In this document: positions 32,750 through 35,421 of the stretch, piece by piece
How the letters are laid out: each line of letters starts with the position of its first letter
Position numbering within the stretch: the first letter of the stretch is position 1
Source of the DNA: Fragilaria crotonensis
Taxonomy: Eukaryota > Bacillariophyta > Fragilariophyceae > Fragilariales > Fragilariaceae
Direction of reading: 5' to 3'
DNA: 35,421 nt
Assembly: GCA_022925895.1 (NCBI GenBank)
Contig: JAKSYS010000649.1
Coordinates: forward strand, 1-35,421
The notes under the pieces: model-generated
Seen by the model: the letters and a program-made list of their open reading frames with translations, nothing else
What the model was told of the DNA's origin: nothing
Database searches by the model: none
Position numbers and translations under genes: made by a program

Positions 32750-34370
32750 AGAAAGCGGGAACCTTGATCATTCGCAAGTTCCCGTTCGTATCATGGACTG
32801 CCCAGGTTACCTCGCCTTGACCCTTGATTTGAAGCCCGCGGGCTATTCCCTTGAGTTGGGTGATAGTGCCGGGACTTCGCATCGTACCTTGAAAGTCTTC
32901 AGGGTCGGGCGAAATGGAGATGCTCGCGCCAGAGTCCCAAATGATGGGAGCACTGTTCGTCGCGCTTCCGAGAGCGTTTCGCATTCGTGCTGGCGCTTGC
33001 AATGCCATTCGGAGTGTGGCAGTACAAGCGAGGTTGACATGGGAGATGATCTTGTTTGCAGCGTTGCGTTGCTGCGTCGTCCATGGTGCAGGGACGAATG
33101 CATCAGGAGCGCCGTCGGCAGGAACGGGATGGTATTTCGGTCGGCGTGCTGGCTTCTTGCGTTGAGTGTGCGAACGGCGGTCCAACGTTTCGATTCCTCC
33201 CTTGTTGGGCACGTTCCTTGAATATGGCGAGTGACGCGTGCGCAACCGTTGCGTTTGACGTTGGAGCAGCAACGTCCGAGTCTTTAATTCATCCAAGTCT
33301 CGGAGGCGCTCTTGTATTCCCAGGGTCGGTGCGTTGGGTGTCTTCTGATGACGTCGTTTACGAAGGCGATAAGGGAGAAGAGCTACAGCCTTGCGACGTT
33401 GGACTTCTCGTTGAGGCTTGAGTGAAGTCTTCAGGAGTTTCGCAAAGCGTCTGCGTTGCTTGCGAGTGAATGAAACGTTTGCGTTTGCGTTCGTTTCTTG
33501 TTGGCGAGCCTCGTCCGGCTTCCAAAAGGGAGCAGCCAGGAGTGCAAACCAGAGGGCAGGGGCGAAGAGCAACGTTGGTTGCTCGCGGAGAACATGACAA
33601 AGTGAGTCGGCGACCCACATCAAGAACGACGTCCATGGGGTTGATCGTAGTGCTTGGAGTGCCAAGTTTGCAAACTTTGGTGCGACGAGGCAAAAGATCA
33701 CAGAATAAACCAATAGAATCGTTGCCTTTGAGAACAAGAACGCGTAGATTGATTCCATGCTTGTAGGTTGATCTTTCCTTACGGGATCGTTGAAGTCAAA
33801 CATCCACACCGATGGATCGGCGACAGAGAATGCAGAGAGATTAGCTTGAGCCGATGGCGCTGGAGCAGATGCGTTGTTGCGACGTTGTCCTGTGTGAGTA
33901 GCGGTCGTGTGCGTCATTGTCCAACGACGGCATTTCTCACACCAATTGAACGCCTTGTCCTTCACCTTTTTGGACGTCGCAGTTCCAGGAGGTGGGGGTA
34001 CCGTGCGCCAAGACTGAGTTTTGTGAGCTCCAGTTGCGTTGGTTGGAGTTCCGCTTCCAGGGACATTCTTGCGACCATTTTTATTCCTTTCCGGACACTT
34101 GTTGGACCAATGACCTGGTTTGCCACAGTTGTGACAATTGCCCTTCTTCGGTGTGTCCTGGCGAGGCGTCTGAGATTGGATCAGATTTAGAACTTCAGCT
34201 CGCGTGATTGCAGAACCTTCTGGCAGGGCGACATTTCCAAACGTCGCTGACGGAACACGAGTGTCAGTGGCATGACTGGCTGGTGGCCATTCCTTCCTGT
34301 CGTACTGGAGGCGATATGCGTCTTCAGCTTGTCGACAAACATCTTGGTAAGTCAATTTTTCGCTCACCAT
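32685..34370 (-). CDS. Copia Gag C-terminal half and protease
   Basis: A 561-codon frame; the ATG at 34370 is probably internal to Gag. The knuckle CHNCGKPGHWSNKC (Cys79, Cys82, His87, Cys92; 34095-34136) binds RNA, and a second possible zinc site is WCEKCRRWTMTHTTATH at about 143-159. Two strongly hydrophobic segments (about 209-232 and 265-283) follow, then a long basic region. The aspartic protease motif DSGAS is at about 479-483. Hydrophobic segments between knuckle and protease are unusual for copia Gag-Pol. Confidence 0.85.
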   Translation of the reverse strand: MVSEKLTYQDVCRQAEDAYRLQYDRKEWPPASHATDTRVPSATFGNVALPEGSAITRAEVLNLIQSQTPRQDTPKKGNCHNCGKPGHWSNKCPERNKNGRKNVPGSGTPTNATGAHKTQSWRTVPPPPGTATSKKVKDKAFNWCEKCRRWTMTHTTATHTGQRRNNASAPAPSAQANLSAFSVADPSVWMFDFNDPVRKDQPTSMESIYAFLFSKATILLVYSVIFCLVAPKFANLALQALRSTPWTSFLMWVADSLCHVLREQPTLLFAPALWFALLAAPFWKPDEARQQETNANANVSFTRKQRRRFAKLLKTSLKPQREVQRRKAVALLPYRLRKRRHQKTPNAPTLGIQERLRDLDELKTRTLLLQRQTQRLRTRHSPYSRNVPNKGGIETLDRRSHTQRKKPARRPKYHPVPADGAPDAFVPAPWTTQQRNAANKIISHVNLACTATLRMALQAPARMRNALGSATNSAPIIWDSGASISISPDPEDFQGTMRSPGTITQLKGIARGLQIKGQGEVTWAVHDTNGNLRMIKVPAFYVPWDQSSPPFNHKSPANVSR

Positions 34371-35274
34371 GTGTGCTTGCGCCGCTGACTTCTCCTTTAG
34401 CCAATGTCGAGCAGAGCTTGATCAAGCTTTTGCTTCGTGGCACGCAGCTGAAAGCGAAAGTCTTCGTTACCTGATCCGCCGGCAAGGAGGAATGTCTTCA
34501 GCATCGTAAGTGTCAAGTTGTGGTCGTATTGACCAGCAGTCGTCAACTCACGAGCGTCCTTGCGGAAATCAGATGCGAGCAGCTCGAGATTCTCGCCAGC
34601 GTACTGCGATGGATGGCGGGCCTTAATCGCAGCCTTCAGGTCTTCGAACGTTCAATGGACGTCGATTGAATGGTTTTGATGAGTTGCAACCAAACGATGT
34701 GGAAAGAGTCCGAGTCTTCTGTCTTCTCTTGGATTTTGCTCATGAGAGCAGGTGAGAGCGACGAGCACGAACTTGACGGCAGCGCGATCATTACTCTTGT
34801 CGTACTTGTCGTACAACATGAGTTGCTCGGCGCTGAGAGCCTTGGCGGTTTGGATAGTGTAACGAATGGCTTTGGACGACGTTCGTCATCAGCAGCTCAT
34901 TCTCGGGGTCGGAAGGTATGCAATGCTATCCATTCCACAGTCGGTGAGATGATCCCAAACGGCGTTTTGGAAATCAATGAGGCTGCTGGTCGGGAAAAGG
35001 GTGTTGGCAAGCCAGTGCGGCGGTAGTTGTAACCTTTCTGCGAAGCACCAGCGTGGACGGGTCGGAGTTGATTTGGGAAGTGATCTCGTCGCTGGCGCGG
35101 ATCAAGACCGATCCAGCCGGCGGCGGCTTCCTCCGGTCCAGGCGGACCAGTCGTCCTTGGAGAGCGAGACGACGTTACCCATGATGGGCTTTACGGGTCT
35201 GTCGGAGGGGGGTCGCAGACAGGTGTCGGAGACGTGGTGGTGACGGGGTCACCTGCGGGAGTCGGAGACGCCAT
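34371..35274 (-). CDS. Copia Gag N-terminal part, frame-broken
   Basis: The likely start is the ATG near 35274 (MASPTPAGDPVTTTSPTP). Text then passes through several frames: MGNVVSLSKDDWSAW, and at 34654-34400 TFEDLKAAIKARHPSQYAGE and LTLTMLKTFLLAGGSGNE, capsid-like helices. A one-base change near 34402 joins it to the next frame (WLKEKSAAQAHMVSEKL). Beyond 35274 lies an untranslated leader to the right edge. Confidence 0.6.
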
Positions 35275-35421
35275 CTTAAACTAACGCGGTGCGTGTCTTG
35301 TTGGTGTGCTGGAAGCAATGAACACGGAGTGTTGACGTTGGAGAACGTGCGTCGCTGGATCGACGGTAGTGAGATAGTCAGGGACTAGATAGACAGTCGA
35401 ACGGAGTTGACTGGGCTGCAG

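Larger units (their letters stand above)
28850..35421 (-). mobile_element. Ty1/copia retrotransposon, 5' end beyond the window
   Basis: Domain order in the minus direction is Gag, protease, integrase, reverse transcriptase, RNase H, which is diagnostic of Ty1/copia. It resembles the CoDi copia lineages of diatoms; this placement is from memory. The product chain needs several one-base frame corrections (around 34400, 32745, 32350, 32250, 30040 and 29900), and the Gag N-terminus is scrambled, but the integrase-RT stretch of about 700 codons is uninterrupted. The ATG of Gag is near 35274. No primer-binding site is seen before the right edge. Confidence 0.9.

Noticed and set aside
1-35421. tRNA, rRNA or CRISPR arrays
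   Set aside because: I saw no cloverleaf-like sequence, rRNA core or regularly spaced repeats; the short tandem tracts have no unique spacers.
35275-35421. 5' LTR of the copia element at the right edge
   Set aside because: The last 147 bases do not match the probable 3' LTR at 28850-29085, so they are more likely the Gag leader.

Overview
The window looks like nuclear DNA of a photosynthetic stramenopile, most likely a diatom. Genes have short GT-AG introns of roughly 60-220 nt. Two predicted proteins carry N-termini that resemble bipartite plastid pre-sequences, one followed by a twin-arginine thylakoid-lumen signal. The right end holds a Ty1/copia retrotransposon of the kind common in diatoms. 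The species cannot be named from the sequence alone.

Layout from left to right: an acidic KOW-motif protein running off the left edge (+, to 1751); ribosomal protein eS1/S3a (-, 1872-2875); a complete LTR retroelement (3326-10207 with its 5-bp target duplications) that carries a gag-type gene but no visible pol, and whose right LTR was later hit by a 902-bp TIR element; F-actin-capping protein beta (+, 10392-11365); a COPI-associated-type membrane protein with EF-hands (-, 11406-12599); a CvfB-like S1/winged-helix protein with a duplicated C-terminal domain and a decayed third copy (+, 13470-14713); a plastid-lumen-targeted ChaN-like protein broken by several small lesions (-, 14802-16143); a stretch with weak coding remnants (16144-18713); a MUS81-type structure-specific endonuclease (+, 18714-21792); a mitochondrial-carrier-family protein (-, 22258-23595); delta-1-pyrroline-5-carboxylate dehydrogenase of the ALDH12 type (-, 24355-26112); a PHD-PWWP chromatin reader (-, 26954-28353); and a copia element on the minus strand from about 28850 to beyond the right edge. 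The genes form no pathway; they are ordinary housekeeping and chromatin genes packed closely, often tail to tail.

One pattern cuts across the window. Many conserved coding regions lose frame by a single base, mostly where a homopolymer appears one base too short, in KOW, MUS81, carrier, P5CDH, PHD-PWWP, ChaN-like and copia genes. A small compensated out-of-frame patch lies even in the ribosomal protein gene. Uncorrected consensus error fits this better than true decay of so many housekeeping genes, so breaks called here should be tested against reads first. The most distinctive biological structures are the gag-only LTR element with four tandem 12-nt units abutting its primer-binding site, the repeated CvfB-type domain, the long C-terminal extension of MUS81, and dense GTAC-rich palindromic tracts confined to intergenic DNA.
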